Made by a program: the position numbers and the translations under genes
Shown: one piece after another, positions 25,298 to 33,984 of the stretch
Numbering within the stretch: position 1 is the first letter of the stretch
Layout: each line of letters begins with the position of its first letter
Assembly (NCBI GenBank): GCA_014384025.1
Contig: JACNGQ010000149.1
Span: forward strand, 1 to 39,189
Origin: Planctomycetota bacterium
Lineage (GTDB): Bacteria > Planctomycetota > Phycisphaerae > Sedimentisphaerales > Anaerobacaceae
DNA length: 39,189 nucleotides
Direction of reading: 5' to 3'
The notes under the pieces: model-generated
What the model was told of the DNA's origin: nothing
The model's input: the letters and a program-made list of their open reading frames with translations, nothing else
Databases searched by the model: none

Positions 25298-26422
25298 ATG
25301 CAGATATTCTTGTCTCGGCCGGACATAACCGCCAAAGAAATCGAAGCGGTCTGTGAGGTGCTTCGCGGCCCAGAGCTTTCGCTTGGCCCCAAGCTAACGG
25401 AATTTGAAAAGGCTTTTACCGACTACACCGGCTCAAAGCGGGCAGTTGCCGTCAACAGTGGGACCAGCGGGCTGTTCTTGTCTATGTTGGCTCTGGGAAT
25501 CGCACCGGGTGATGAAGTTATTACAACGCCTTTTACTTTCATTGCCTCTGCGTCTTCGGTCATGATGGCCGGCGCAAAACCCGTCTTTGTTGATATTGAC
25601 CCGCAAAACCTGAATATCGACCCTGCAAAAATCGAAGCTCGAATTACAGACCGGACAAAAGCCATTTTGCCCGTGGAGGTTTTCGGCAATCCTGCCGGCC
25701 TCGACAAGGTCGCTGAAATTGCTCAAAAACACCATTTGTCCGTAATAGAAGATAGTTGTGAAGCCCTCGGTTCTGAATTGAACGGGAAAAAGACCGGGAC
25801 ATTCGGTACAATGAGCGTATTCGGCTTCTATCCAAACAAGCAGATTACCACCGGCGAAGGCGGGATGATTCTGACCAACAACGATTCTCTGGCCGATATG
25901 TGTGTATCACTTAGAAATCAGGGAAGGGGACCCGACGGCACATGGCTCGGACACGAAAGACTGGGCTATAATTTTCGCCTGAGTGATATAAATTGTGCGC
26001 TCGGAATTGTCCAGCTCTCGAGAATAGACCAAATCAAAGCAAAACGCCTGCAAGTCGCAAAATGGTATCAGCATATGCTCGCTGACGAGTCCAGACTGAT
26101 AGTACCCACCGAGCCCGATGGCTGTGATATGAGTTGGTTTGTCTTTGTCGTTCGACTGGCTGATGGCTTTACTTTGGACCACCGGGAGCGTATTCTGCAC
26201 GCCATGAGAAACGAAAACATCCAGGTCAGCAATTATTTCTCTCCTGTGCACCTGCAGCCGTTTATGGTCGAGAAATTCGGCTATAGCCAGGGCGATTTTC
26301 CTGTTACAGAGGCCGTCTGTAAAAGCACTATCGCCCTGCCGTTTCATAACAATTTGACTAAGGATGAAGTGGCAATTGTCTGCAAAACATTGAAAGAAGT
26401 GTTGGACAAACATCAGCCGTAG
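25298..26422 (+). CDS. DegT/DnrJ/EryC1/StrS family PLP aminotransferase
   Basis: The 374-residue protein has an ideal AAGGAG 8 nt before the ATG. Family motifs: RPDITAKEIEAVCEVL at the N terminus, VNSGTSGLFLSMLALGI, GDEVITTPFTF, IEDSCEALGSELNGKKTG, and GFYPNKQITTGEGGMI with Lys181 as the PLP-binding residue, followed by NFRLSDINCALG. These enzymes aminate nucleotide-linked keto sugars for surface polysaccharides. No sugar-nucleotide gene is adjacent, but a glycosyltransferase operon lies 3-7 kb away on the other strand, which may be related (inference). Confidence 0.9.
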   Translation: MQIFLSRPDITAKEIEAVCEVLRGPELSLGPKLTEFEKAFTDYTGSKRAVAVNSGTSGLFLSMLALGIAPGDEVITTPFTFIASASSVMMAGAKPVFVDIDPQNLNIDPAKIEARITDRTKAILPVEVFGNPAGLDKVAEIAQKHHLSVIEDSCEALGSELNGKKTGTFGTMSVFGFYPNKQITTGEGGMILTNNDSLADMCVSLRNQGRGPDGTWLGHERLGYNFRLSDINCALGIVQLSRIDQIKAKRLQVAKWYQHMLADESRLIVPTEPDGCDMSWFVFVVRLADGFTLDHRERILHAMRNENIQVSNYFSPVHLQPFMVEKFGYSQGDFPVTEAVCKSTIALPFHNNLTKDEVAIVCKTLKEVLDKHQP

Positions 26423-26576
26423 ATACACATCCTGACATCCTCGAAAAAGGTAAAAATCTATTCCTTGATAACTTGCCTGACACCTGCTGTCTAAGAGCAA
26501 AATTGACAGCACTATACCAATAATTCTTGGGAAAATAAGGTAAATATCGCAGTTTTTTACACTTATTGCTTGGCAT

Positions 26577-26604
26577 TTGCGGACTTTTTTGTTAAATTTA
26601 TAAT
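26577..26604 (+). promoter_or_regulatory. Candidate promoter of the small membrane protein gene
   Basis: TTGCGG (26577-26582), a 16-bp spacer and a consensus TATAAT (26599-26604). The leader then holds a GGCTGG/CCAGCC hairpin (26621-26641) before AGGAAGGGAG and the ATG. Confidence 0.45.
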
Positions 26605-26673
26605 AGAGGCAAAATCCAAAGGCTGGCGGAGGAGACCAGCCGATAATATGTTGCTTAGGAAGGGAGAAAATTT

Positions 26674-26988
26674 ATGAGAGGATGGAGAGCTAAACTCGTT
26701 TTTATGCTGGTGGTCTATTTTGGAGGCTTTGCGACTGCGATTTATACTTTGGCGCCCGCCCCTGAAAACAATGCCAATGCTTCTGCTAATTCTTCGTTTT
26801 TTCGAAGTGTAAAGGCTGATGTGGAAGAAAAAAGCTCTGTTTTTTCGGCGGTTAAATCAGACGAGTTCAAAAATTCTGTGAACTCAGGGATACAAAAGTG
26901 TTTTGAGTTTAGTAAGGATGCTGCCTGGCGTACTGCCAGATTCATAAAACAAAAGATTGATGAAAGACAAGCTCGGACTGATAGCTGA
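26674..26988 (+). CDS. Small membrane-anchored or secreted protein of unknown function
   Basis: The 104-residue protein has a strong Shine-Dalgarno (AGGAAGGGAG) 7 nt upstream. Residues 8-27 (LVFMLVVYFGGFATAIYTLA) form a membrane anchor or signal. The rest is a polar, Ser/Lys/Glu-rich helix-prone region (SVKADVEEKSSVFSAVKSDE ... RTARFIKQKIDER) that could form an amphipathic helix or coiled coil. No family is recognised. It appears monocistronic, with its own promoter and an AT-rich inverted repeat 3' to it. Confidence 0.7.
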   Translation: MRGWRAKLVFMLVVYFGGFATAIYTLAPAPENNANASANSSFFRSVKADVEEKSSVFSAVKSDEFKNSVNSGIQKCFEFSKDAAWRTARFIKQKIDERQARTDS

Positions 26989-26998
26989 GAAAATTGCT

Positions 26999-27057
26999 GA
27001 TTTACGATTTGCGATTGCCGATTGAAACCGAAAACCGGAAATTGCAATTCGTAAATC
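26999..27057. repeat. GATT-heptad array with inverted partner
   Basis: Four in-phase heptads (GATTTAC, GATTTGC, GATTGCC, GATTGAA; 26999-27026) are followed by GCAATTCGTAAATC (27044-27057), which is the reverse complement of 26999-27012 with one mismatch, giving a long hairpin 10 nt after the stop of the small membrane protein gene. Confidence 0.65.
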
Positions 27058-27136
27058 GATGTTCCGCCGTTCTTAATTGCTAAATTATAATTCGTATATA
27101 CGTTGCCGGGTTCTTCCGGAGGGGGGCGTATATACA

Positions 27137-27182
27137 ATATTGAATGGCCGTGGGTCACCCAGAGGCTCACGGCTTTCAATAT
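27137..27182 (-). terminator. Long hairpin at the 3' end of the glycosyltransferase operon
   Basis: The plus-strand arms 27137-27152 (ATATTGAATGGCCGTG) and 27168-27182 (CACGGCTTTCAATAT) pair over 15 bp with one bulge. The hairpin starts about 22 nt after the stop of the minus-strand gene at 27204. No U-tract follows on the minus strand, so it may be an mRNA 3' stabiliser or a palindromic repeat and not an intrinsic terminator. Confidence 0.45.
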
Positions 27183-27203
27183 ATCAAGCCAAAGCCCTGA
27201 GTC

Positions 27204-29183
27204 TTATAATCCGAGTTTCACTTGCTCGTTGAATGTTCGCAACTGCACGCTTATAGTGTTTAGCACCCAGTCGATATAGTGCAATTTGTGAGTGGGCCGA
27301 TGGTGCCCTTCGTTCATCAGGCCGTTCCTTACGGTTTTCAAGAATCTGCTTATTGTTTGTGAGCTTATCTTAGTAGGTTCCGCAGCCCATTGCTTTAATT
27401 CTTCATATTCCAGTCGTAATTTCCTGCTGCTGCATAACTGTTCAGCGGTTAAATAATCACCGGGATTGTAATCAAGCTGAAGACCTTTGAGACACATGAT
27501 TAACGGCTCATAATTGGTCTTTTCTCCAAGACGAATAAATTTATACTGATGGACATGCGTAGTCGCCTGGGCCGGCGGCTTATCTGCTATACCCCCTCCG
27601 CCAAGATACCACCTGCGCTTACTCGTTCTGGCAAACACAAGCTCCTCGCCATTCGTTTCTTCGCTCTGTTCCCCGGCGGAATCCGACAAAGCCGATGAAA
27701 AACGATTGGAATATTGTGTTATCTCATCATGACCCATTCTTGAAACCCAAAATCTGCCTGAGTCCTTTCGTTCAGGACCGCCGCCGAGCAAGAGTAAGCA
27801 CTTAACAAAACCCAGAGGCAATATTTTTTGGTTATCAATCTGTCTTTTTCGAAGCTGGAAAGAAAGATGCAGGCTATGTGGGCGAACGTCATAGAAATTG
27901 GTTATCTCGTGTATCAACTTATTGAGAAGCCACGGATCCGAAGTTGCCGGCCGGGAAAGTTCTCCCCGAATGTTCAGCCGTCCCGGAGCAAGTTCCAGAA
28001 AACCGCACCGCCGGCCATGATCGGTTGAGCCTGTGTGATCGTCGATGTATCCACCGAGTTTCCAGGATAAAACATCCAGGTGAAAATCATAGAAATACTT
28101 GAATCCGTCATATATCGCGTCTTTCTTGTTTTGTATGCTCCTTTGGGGATTGACTGCCGCAGGACCAAGATTGCTCAGCTCAATCTCTGCGCCTAATGGA
28201 ACCAGCCCGGGCTGAAGACTCGAATAAATTAGTCTCAGCTTTGCTTGTGCAATGCGTGCATCAAACATACTATTCGATGCACGTACCGCGTATTTGACAT
28301 AATCAATGAGGTCGTGCTTGTCACACGGCATTGTTTGAAGACATTTTCTAATTATCAAATCTACGGCCTTGCTGTTTGCGTTTACCATTTGCAAAGCCGC
28401 AAGAATACTGACTGACTGCTTAAAATATCGCTCTGAAATATGCATATGCTCAAGTTCAAACCGGTATCTGGACTGGATTTGATCATCGAGCTGATTGAGC
28501 AGAACCTGCCTGACAACCAGACTCAGATAGTTCTTCATAAACGGCCTGGTTTCCGGGTCACTGTATAAGTGTTTTATGCTCGGCCGGGGCCTGTCCAGCT
28601 CGTGCTCAAGATAATAATCGCTGACGGCATCGGTGTGATAATGGCTCATAACAAGATCACGCTCGGTCGTCGCGAGCAGCTCCCGGTTCGCACGACGCTC
28701 CGATTCTGCGTCCGCCGTACGCTCGCCGGGACGGACATGTCTTTTGATGAATTTCTCTATGCGTTTTCGAAGCCAAAGCTCGTGTATAAGATTAACATGG
28801 AACCTGTCGCCAAAGTGCTGCTTCATCGAGCTGAGAGTTACAAGGTAAGCATGTGCTTTGACCGATCCATTTGCCGTGTTGACTTGCACCATTTCTCTTT
28901 CATAACGCTTGCCTTCATACCTGTCGATTTCAGCCATCGCCCAGCCGGGAATATCATAGACCACCAGCCCTTCGATTTTTGATGACGGTGCTGAAACGGC
29001 ATAGAAATAGACATTGTCCGGGCTGAGCTTTCGATAATGGGCAAGAAAGGCCGGCTCCGCCCAAAGGGTCTCGCCGTCAACTTTGGATGCCTTCCTGCTA
29101 AAACTTAAACCGCTGACGGATTTGAAGATTCGACTGTCCCGCAGCGAGCCGTAGATAAACAGATTTACCTTTCTCTCGTTCAT
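27204..29183 (-). CDS. Gamma-glutamylcyclotransferase-like domain fused to an amidoligase-like region
   Basis: Residues 5-145 are a GGCT (AIG2-like) domain: LFIYGSLRD (9-17), EGLVVYDIPGWAMAEIDRYE with the candidate catalytic Glu90 in YEGKRYER. The middle (150-320) is helical with no recognised family. The third part has LGAEIELSNLG (330-340), FLELAPGRL (395-403) and HSLHLSFQL (436-444), which resembles the GxExE / E-x-P / HxH order of glutamine-synthetase-fold amidoligases. Amidoligase and AIG2-like genes are known to associate, which supports the reading, but this domain call is an inference. AGGA lies 4 nt before the ATG. It is the last gene of the operon starting with the class I aminotransferase. 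No signal peptide is seen, so it is cytoplasmic. Confidence 0.7.
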   Translation of the reverse strand: MNERKVNLFIYGSLRDSRIFKSVSGLSFSRKASKVDGETLWAEPAFLAHYRKLSPDNVYFYAVSAPSSKIEGLVVYDIPGWAMAEIDRYEGKRYEREMVQVNTANGSVKAHAYLVTLSSMKQHFGDRFHVNLIHELWLRKRIEKFIKRHVRPGERTADAESERRANRELLATTERDLVMSHYHTDAVSDYYLEHELDRPRPSIKHLYSDPETRPFMKNYLSLVVRQVLLNQLDDQIQSRYRFELEHMHISERYFKQSVSILAALQMVNANSKAVDLIIRKCLQTMPCDKHDLIDYVKYAVRASNSMFDARIAQAKLRLIYSSLQPGLVPLGAEIELSNLGPAAVNPQRSIQNKKDAIYDGFKYFYDFHLDVLSWKLGGYIDDHTGSTDHGRRCGFLELAPGRLNIRGELSRPATSDPWLLNKLIHEITNFYDVRPHSLHLSFQLRKRQIDNQKILPLGFVKCLLLLGGGPERKDSGRFWVSRMGHDEITQYSNRFSSALSDSAGEQSEETNGEELVFARTSKRRWYLGGGGIADKPPAQATTHVHQYKFIRLGEKTNYEPLIMCLKGLQLDYNPGDYLTAEQLCSSRKLRLEYEELKQWAAEPTKISSQTISRFLKTVRNGLMNEGHHRPTHKLHYIDWVLNTISVQLRTFNEQVKLGL

Positions 29184-29230
29184 ATTTCCTGTTTCAGAAT
29201 TTGTGTCAATCTTATTTTATATCTGCGAAT

Positions 29231-29953
29231 TCAGTCTTTTCGGATCTGTTTCCACAACCTGAATAGCTCTTTAAATGCACGAAGAATTACATGCAAATTC
29301 GCTCCGGTTTGTGCCCCTGCCGTCCGCGGATAATGATGGACGCCCTGCTGTACCACAAGATAACCTTTGCGAACAGCACGAGCTAAAATTTCAGCATCGA
29401 TAAGGGCCCCGGCACTTACTAACTTAATGTTATCAAATATTTCCCTTTTGTATAACTTGAAAGCACAGTCGATGTCGCGGATTTTCATGCCGAACAGCAG
29501 GCAAACAAGTTTCGTCCAGCACCAGCCGTTGATTTTACGTATGAGGTTGTCCTGGCGGTTCAATCGATAGCAGCTAACAATATCGTATTGACCCATTAAT
29601 CCAAGCAGTGCCGGCATCTCATTAATATCGAACTGGCCGTCCCCGTCGGTATAAAAGACAAGCTCTTTTGTCGCCGCGTTGAAACCCGATTGAAGCGCCG
29701 CCCCGTATCCAAGATTGCCCCGATGATGCACAACTTTGATCCTGTCATTTCCGCGGGCAAGCTCATCGGCAATCTTGCCCGTATCGTCGCTGCTGCCGTC
29801 GTCAACGATAATTACTTCAAAGTCGGCGTTGAGCTTTTCCAGTACGACAACTGCCTTTTCTAATACGCCGGCGATATTGTCCTGTTCGTTATAGCAGGGA
29901 AAAAAAACGCTGATGGAAACATTGTGTGCTGGCTCAGTCATAATAAAAAACAT
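29231..29953 (-). CDS. Family 2 glycosyltransferase (dolichyl/undecaprenyl-phosphate sugar transferase type)
   Basis: The 240-residue protein has the GT2 fold: SVFFPCYNEQDNIAGVLEK, FEVIIVDDGSSDDTGKIA, YTDGDGQFDINEMPAL with the nucleotide-sugar/metal DxD, and DIDCAFKLYKREIF. It lacks C-terminal membrane helices, like single-domain polyprenyl-phosphate mannosyltransferase-like enzymes. It probably makes a lipid-linked sugar donor. An in-frame Met at 29941 (MTEPAHNV) may be the true start, as neither start has a strong ribosome binding site. It follows the GT-C-like membrane protein (28-bp gap), which is the expected user of such a donor. Confidence 0.88.
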   Translation of the reverse strand: MFFIMTEPAHNVSISVFFPCYNEQDNIAGVLEKAVVVLEKLNADFEVIIVDDGSSDDTGKIADELARGNDRIKVVHHRGNLGYGAALQSGFNAATKELVFYTDGDGQFDINEMPALLGLMGQYDIVSCYRLNRQDNLIRKINGWCWTKLVCLLFGMKIRDIDCAFKLYKREIFDNIKLVSAGALIDAEILARAVRKGYLVVQQGVHHYPRTAGAQTGANLHVILRAFKELFRLWKQIRKD

Positions 29954-29981
29954 AGAGCATAAGACTTATGAACTTATTTAC

Positions 29982-32564
29982 TTACCACCTCTTGATTTGA
30001 GACACCCTTATCAATTCACTTACATATTTGCTTTGCAGAGCTCGGTAAAGGTTCACCAACTCCGTGTTTTTCTGAGCTTGGGCGACATTCTCCAGATAAT
30101 AGCCTGCTAACCGTCCCGCTTCAAGCCTGTCACGATAACCGTCCTCATTGGCCCATTTAGCCTCATTGTCTGTAAACCTCTTGATATAATCTTCGCAAAA
30201 CTTTTGAACGTGTGGTCTTATCTCGACGAACCTCGAAGCTAAAAGTATTATTTCAATCATAGCCGCAGGCGATTCATTCAATTCAAAGGCCTTGACGGCA
30301 AAATCAAAACCCTTCTTCTTCTCTAATATCCCTATACGATAGTAAAGCCAGCTGCGGGCGCAAATAAGGTTCCGGTGATAATCGTCCGGGTAAAGGGTTT
30401 TGCCGTCAAATATACCATCAAAGAGCGCCTTGCCCTGCGGTGTTGTTATATCGACGTACAATCTCTGCTTATCATTGAAGAAAACAACACGCCAATTCAT
30501 ATTACGTTCAATACCCTGCAAGGCGTGATAGGATGTTTTAGTATAATATTCATCCCGCGGAGGCATGCTGCAATTTGACTGAGGCATTAACACTAACCAG
30601 ACGCCATATTTCCTTAGCTGCTCATCCATCCACTGACCGATCTTTATATAATCGTCATTAGTTAAATCCTGCCCCCTGGATGCGGCTCGTGCCAGCCTCT
30701 GACCTGTGTCATAGCCCCCACCCATAATATCCGTCCAGACATCAAAGGCTTCCCGGTTATAAGCCGCCTGTGCCCTGCCGTCCATAAATAACTGTAAAGG
30801 TATTTTGCCCGTATTCGGGTCGGGCTCCTGACCGAAAGCTACAAAACCACCCTCTGTCCAGTAATTAAACATATTTCCTTTTAACTTGTTATCTTTTATG
30901 AATTTGCAGGCGTAAAACGGCTTTTGCCCCGAGTCGGTCATCCGCATAAACATCGAAGTTAATTTCGGGTCGCGAGGCCATGAATCCAGATAAATACGCT
31001 TAAATTTAAGGCCCCACCATACGCCGAAATACATCACAAGCATCGCACCCGACAAAACAAAAAATAATTGCTGATTATAACTCATCACCCCAACAGCCAG
31101 ATGTTTGTTTTTCCGAAAGTTTGTAAATGCTGAAATTGCACGAACAAGCTGGTCAATCAACATTGCTATAATCGGGCAGGCCGCGATGGCCGCCACAGGA
31201 ATAAATCTGCGCGAACGAACCGCCATATAAATCGTAAGAGCGGCTATAAGCATCAGTGACATATCTATTTTCGGCCACTGATAACCTATGGGAAGTTTCA
31301 TTTTCCGCCTGGTTTGCTGGTCAACAGACTTGGAAGTTTTTATCAGCACAATAGCCCAGGCCAAAAGAGCCGCCCAGCCCATAATGTACACCACTAAAAA
31401 AGGCACCGCAGTACCGACCGGATTGGTCCAGTCAAAAGCCGGATGCCACTCGTGAATGTTACGCCATCTTGCTGCGTGCTCGCTCACACTGATAGCAAAA
31501 GTATGAGTCAGGTTCGTTAAATGAAAAGGATTGAACACAACCGTAGCCACAAACGCTGCAAAAGCAGCCCCAATAGTATGATACACGCCCTTCCATCCGA
31601 TCGAAACAAGATTGTTCTTGTAAAATACCAGCAGAATATCCAAAACTATCACGAGAATTGAAAACAGAAAGGACGGCAACGTCAAACCCGCCCTGGAAAG
31701 AACGAAATATAAGAAAGGCCAGGCGGTAACATTGTACAAAATAGCAGTCCACTTTTTATTTAAGTTGGTAAACAGATGCAAACCTATAAACGGCACAAGC
31801 ATTATGAACGCGTAGATATATCCGCCGTGGACATTGCACCAGAAAACCGCCACCGGAACAATCAGCCATATATACAAAACGTTGCGATATGTCGTAAGGG
31901 CAAGTATAAGCAAAAAGACTGCCACTAACATATTCGAAAAACCCGCCGGGCGGATATCGAGAAATGAACGTCCCGTAAACATCGCAAAGCAGGAAAAAAC
32001 CGCACACAGCCACGGATGGACACCCAGCAACCGCCCCGTGTAATAAACACAAACCACAGTCAATATGTAAATAGCAAACTTCCAATAGACCAGCGCGTTG
32101 GATGGAAAACTTACTCCGTCCGCATAGGATGATTCGGGAATCAACGAATAGAAGATAATGTGCGTCAGCCAGTTCTGATTTATCCAGCCGGTCGGGTGCC
32201 AGTATTTGACCGTTTCGATGCCGACTTTATCCGTAATCCATTGGGCCCAGTTTGGCCAAGTTTTAATCTCTTCTTCCGTCGGCCCTGCTTTATGTGAATT
32301 CACGCTGAAAGGCTCGACTGTATCAACCCCGTGATTGACAAAATGCCGCCCGCAAGCCATCGCGACCCACGTATCACCCGCGGCCACCATGTGTGTACAC
32401 GCATGAAATGTAAATATAAGCATCGCCACCCAGCAGATGACAATGGAAACACGCCGCAGATCAGAAAACATTTTACTCGTGACATGTACCTCCTGACTTC
32501 TGTCTTCTGACTTCTGTCCTCTGTTTGTCAACTTCTGATTCTTACTTTCTACTGACTCAGCCAT
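29982..32564 (-). CDS. Large polytopic membrane protein, GT-C glycosyltransferase-like
   Basis: The 860-residue protein has about 12 hydrophobic segments (first VSIVICWVAMLIFTFHAC, last near LFFVLSGAMLVMYFGVWW) followed by a soluble region of some 340 residues. The acidic AAGDTWVAMACGRHFVNHG in the first loop is where GT-C enzymes such as ArnT/PMT keep their catalytic Asp. The start overlaps the upstream aminotransferase stop by 16 bp, so translation is coupled. Residues 8-25 are coded by a heptad repeat (SKNQKLTNRGQKSEDRSQ), and Met32 could be the functional start. The GT-C assignment rests on topology and this motif only. Confidence 0.7.
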   Translation of the reverse strand: MAESVESKNQKLTNRGQKSEDRSQEVHVTSKMFSDLRRVSIVICWVAMLIFTFHACTHMVAAGDTWVAMACGRHFVNHGVDTVEPFSVNSHKAGPTEEEIKTWPNWAQWITDKVGIETVKYWHPTGWINQNWLTHIIFYSLIPESSYADGVSFPSNALVYWKFAIYILTVVCVYYTGRLLGVHPWLCAVFSCFAMFTGRSFLDIRPAGFSNMLVAVFLLILALTTYRNVLYIWLIVPVAVFWCNVHGGYIYAFIMLVPFIGLHLFTNLNKKWTAILYNVTAWPFLYFVLSRAGLTLPSFLFSILVIVLDILLVFYKNNLVSIGWKGVYHTIGAAFAAFVATVVFNPFHLTNLTHTFAISVSEHAARWRNIHEWHPAFDWTNPVGTAVPFLVVYIMGWAALLAWAIVLIKTSKSVDQQTRRKMKLPIGYQWPKIDMSLMLIAALTIYMAVRSRRFIPVAAIAACPIIAMLIDQLVRAISAFTNFRKNKHLAVGVMSYNQQLFFVLSGAMLVMYFGVWWGLKFKRIYLDSWPRDPKLTSMFMRMTDSGQKPFYACKFIKDNKLKGNMFNYWTEGGFVAFGQEPDPNTGKIPLQLFMDGRAQAAYNREAFDVWTDIMGGGYDTGQRLARAASRGQDLTNDDYIKIGQWMDEQLRKYGVWLVLMPQSNCSMPPRDEYYTKTSYHALQGIERNMNWRVVFFNDKQRLYVDITTPQGKALFDGIFDGKTLYPDDYHRNLICARSWLYYRIGILEKKKGFDFAVKAFELNESPAAMIEIILLASRFVEIRPHVQKFCEDYIKRFTDNEAKWANEDGYRDRLEAGRLAGYYLENVAQAQKNTELVNLYRALQSKYVSELIRVSQIKRW
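32494..32528. repeat. TGACTTC/TGTCTTC heptad array inside the N-terminal codons of the membrane protein
   Basis: Five in-phase heptads (TGACTTC, TGTCTTC, TGACTTC, TGTCCTC, TGTTTGT on the plus strand) are read through in frame as a polar, low-complexity stretch of the minus-strand membrane-protein gene. Confidence 0.7.
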
Positions 32565-33739
32565 TCTTCCAGTCTGTTTAAACCCTTGGTAATCTGCTCA
32601 AGCGAACAGGCAAAACTCAAACGAACGTTATTATCACAGCCAAACGGCAGCCCCGGAACCACCGCAACATTAGTCTGTTCCAGAAGCGCCTTTGCAAAAT
32701 CCATACTGCCGTTAATCTGCGCACCATTAATATTTCGGCCATAATGCCCCGAAACATCAGGGAAACAGTAAAAAGCACCCGTACTTTCCGGACATTCCAC
32801 ACCATCAATACTGTTCAGCCGTTCACACATATACTTGCCGCGACGCTCGAATTCCTGTCTCATACTCTCTATGGCCTGCTCGGCAGGCTCACCTAAAGCC
32901 GCAATCGCCGCATACTGACCGAAGGTGACGGCATTCGAAGTCATGTGAGACTGAAGGCGCCCCATCGCCTTGATAACATCAAGCGGCCCAGCCGTATATC
33001 CCAGACGCCAGCCCGTCATAGAGAATGTCTTGCTGAAGCCGTTAAGAGTCAAAGTCCTGTTGTAAGCATCATCACTCAGCGATGCAAAACTCACGAACCT
33101 GGTATCACCATAGATTAGCTTCTCATAGATTTCATCCGAGAGCACCATTACCTTTGTCCCTTCGAGTACCGTAGCAATGGCCTTCAGCTCTTCCGGTGTA
33201 TAGGTAAAACCGCCAGGATTACTCGGCGAATTAATCAAAACCATAGCCGTTTTCGGCGTAATGGCCTCTTTCAACTGCGACGGTGTCATCTTGTAGCTGT
33301 TTTTCTTATCGGTTTGAACAATCTTAGCAACCGCCCCGGCCAGCTTTATCGTCTCCGGATAAGTTACCCAGTACGGTGTAGGCAAAATAACCTCGTCACC
33401 CGGGTCAAGCACTGCCTGCATCACAAGATAGACAGAGTGTTTGCCCCCGATATTGACAATAACCTGCTCAGGGCTGTATTCGAGACCGTTTTCCTTTTTA
33501 AGCTTGTCTGCGATAGCGGCCCGCAGCTCAATCAGACCGGATGAAGCCGTGTATTTCGTCTTACCGGCCTTCAGCGCCTCGACAGCCGCCTCCTTGATAT
33601 ATTCCGGCGTATCGAAATCCGGAGCACCTGCCCCAAAACCAACCACGTCCGCTCCTTCTGCTTTTAACTCCTGCGCACGCGCCGAAACCGCCAATGTCGC
33701 CGATGGCGGCACATCCTGAGCTCGTTTACTGACTTTCAT
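32549..33739 (-). CDS. Class I PLP aminotransferase (aspartate aminotransferase type)
   Basis: Start taken at the ATG at 33739 (MKVSKRAQDVPPSATLAVSA), preceded by AAAGG; a TTG three codons upstream is possible. Class I gamma-subgroup aspartate aminotransferase motifs are seen: GAGAPDFDTPEYI, YWVTYPE, INSPSNPGG, LSDEIYEKLIYG, and LNGFSKTFSMTGWRLGY with the PLP Lys in SKT. Substrate is probably aspartate or a related amino acid and 2-oxoglutarate. It is the first gene of the operon with the GT-C-like, GT2 and GGCT/amidoligase-like genes, and its stop overlaps the next start. A housekeeping role riding in the operon is possible. Confidence 0.88.
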   Translation of the reverse strand: MKVSKRAQDVPPSATLAVSARAQELKAEGADVVGFGAGAPDFDTPEYIKEAAVEALKAGKTKYTASSGLIELRAAIADKLKKENGLEYSPEQVIVNIGGKHSVYLVMQAVLDPGDEVILPTPYWVTYPETIKLAGAVAKIVQTDKKNSYKMTPSQLKEAITPKTAMVLINSPSNPGGFTYTPEELKAIATVLEGTKVMVLSDEIYEKLIYGDTRFVSFASLSDDAYNRTLTLNGFSKTFSMTGWRLGYTAGPLDVIKAMGRLQSHMTSNAVTFGQYAAIAALGEPAEQAIESMRQEFERRGKYMCERLNSIDGVECPESTGAFYCFPDVSGHYGRNINGAQINGSMDFAKALLEQTNVAVVPGLPFGCDNNVRLSFACSLEQITKGLNRLEEWLSQ

Positions 33740-33820
33740 CTTATTCAAACCTTTCTAAATTGAATTCTAAACAACTCCTGTATTCTGTTTTAATTTAACC
33801 ACCCGACTATTAAATACAAA

Positions 33821-33900
33821 ACTACAACAACAGTCAAGAAAATTGATACCTGACCAATGCTCTGTATATTGTTTGTAGGGGCGGCTCGCGAACCGCCCTC
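33821..33900. repeat. 80-bp direct repeat, copy A
   Basis: It aligns without gaps to 36846-36925 with 13 differences (about 84% identity). It contains AACAACAGTCAAGAAAATTG, GTTTGTAG and an almost perfect GGCGGCTCGCGAACCGCC palindrome (33880-33897). Confidence 0.85.
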
Positions 33901-33984
33901 ATGAATAATAATCCCACGCACGTGATTTGGCATAACTACATGCTTGCCCCGTTTGAGTGCCGTTTACTCTAATGGGATCATTTA

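Noticed and set aside
25907-26512. 201-codon minus-strand frame over the DegT-type gene
   Set aside because: Low-quality composition and fully overlapped by a well-supported aminotransferase with an AAGGAG site.
26605-26673. Leader considered as a cyclic-di-GMP riboswitch
   Set aside because: It lacks the conserved GGCAAACC / GCAAAGCC-type core; only simple hairpins remain.
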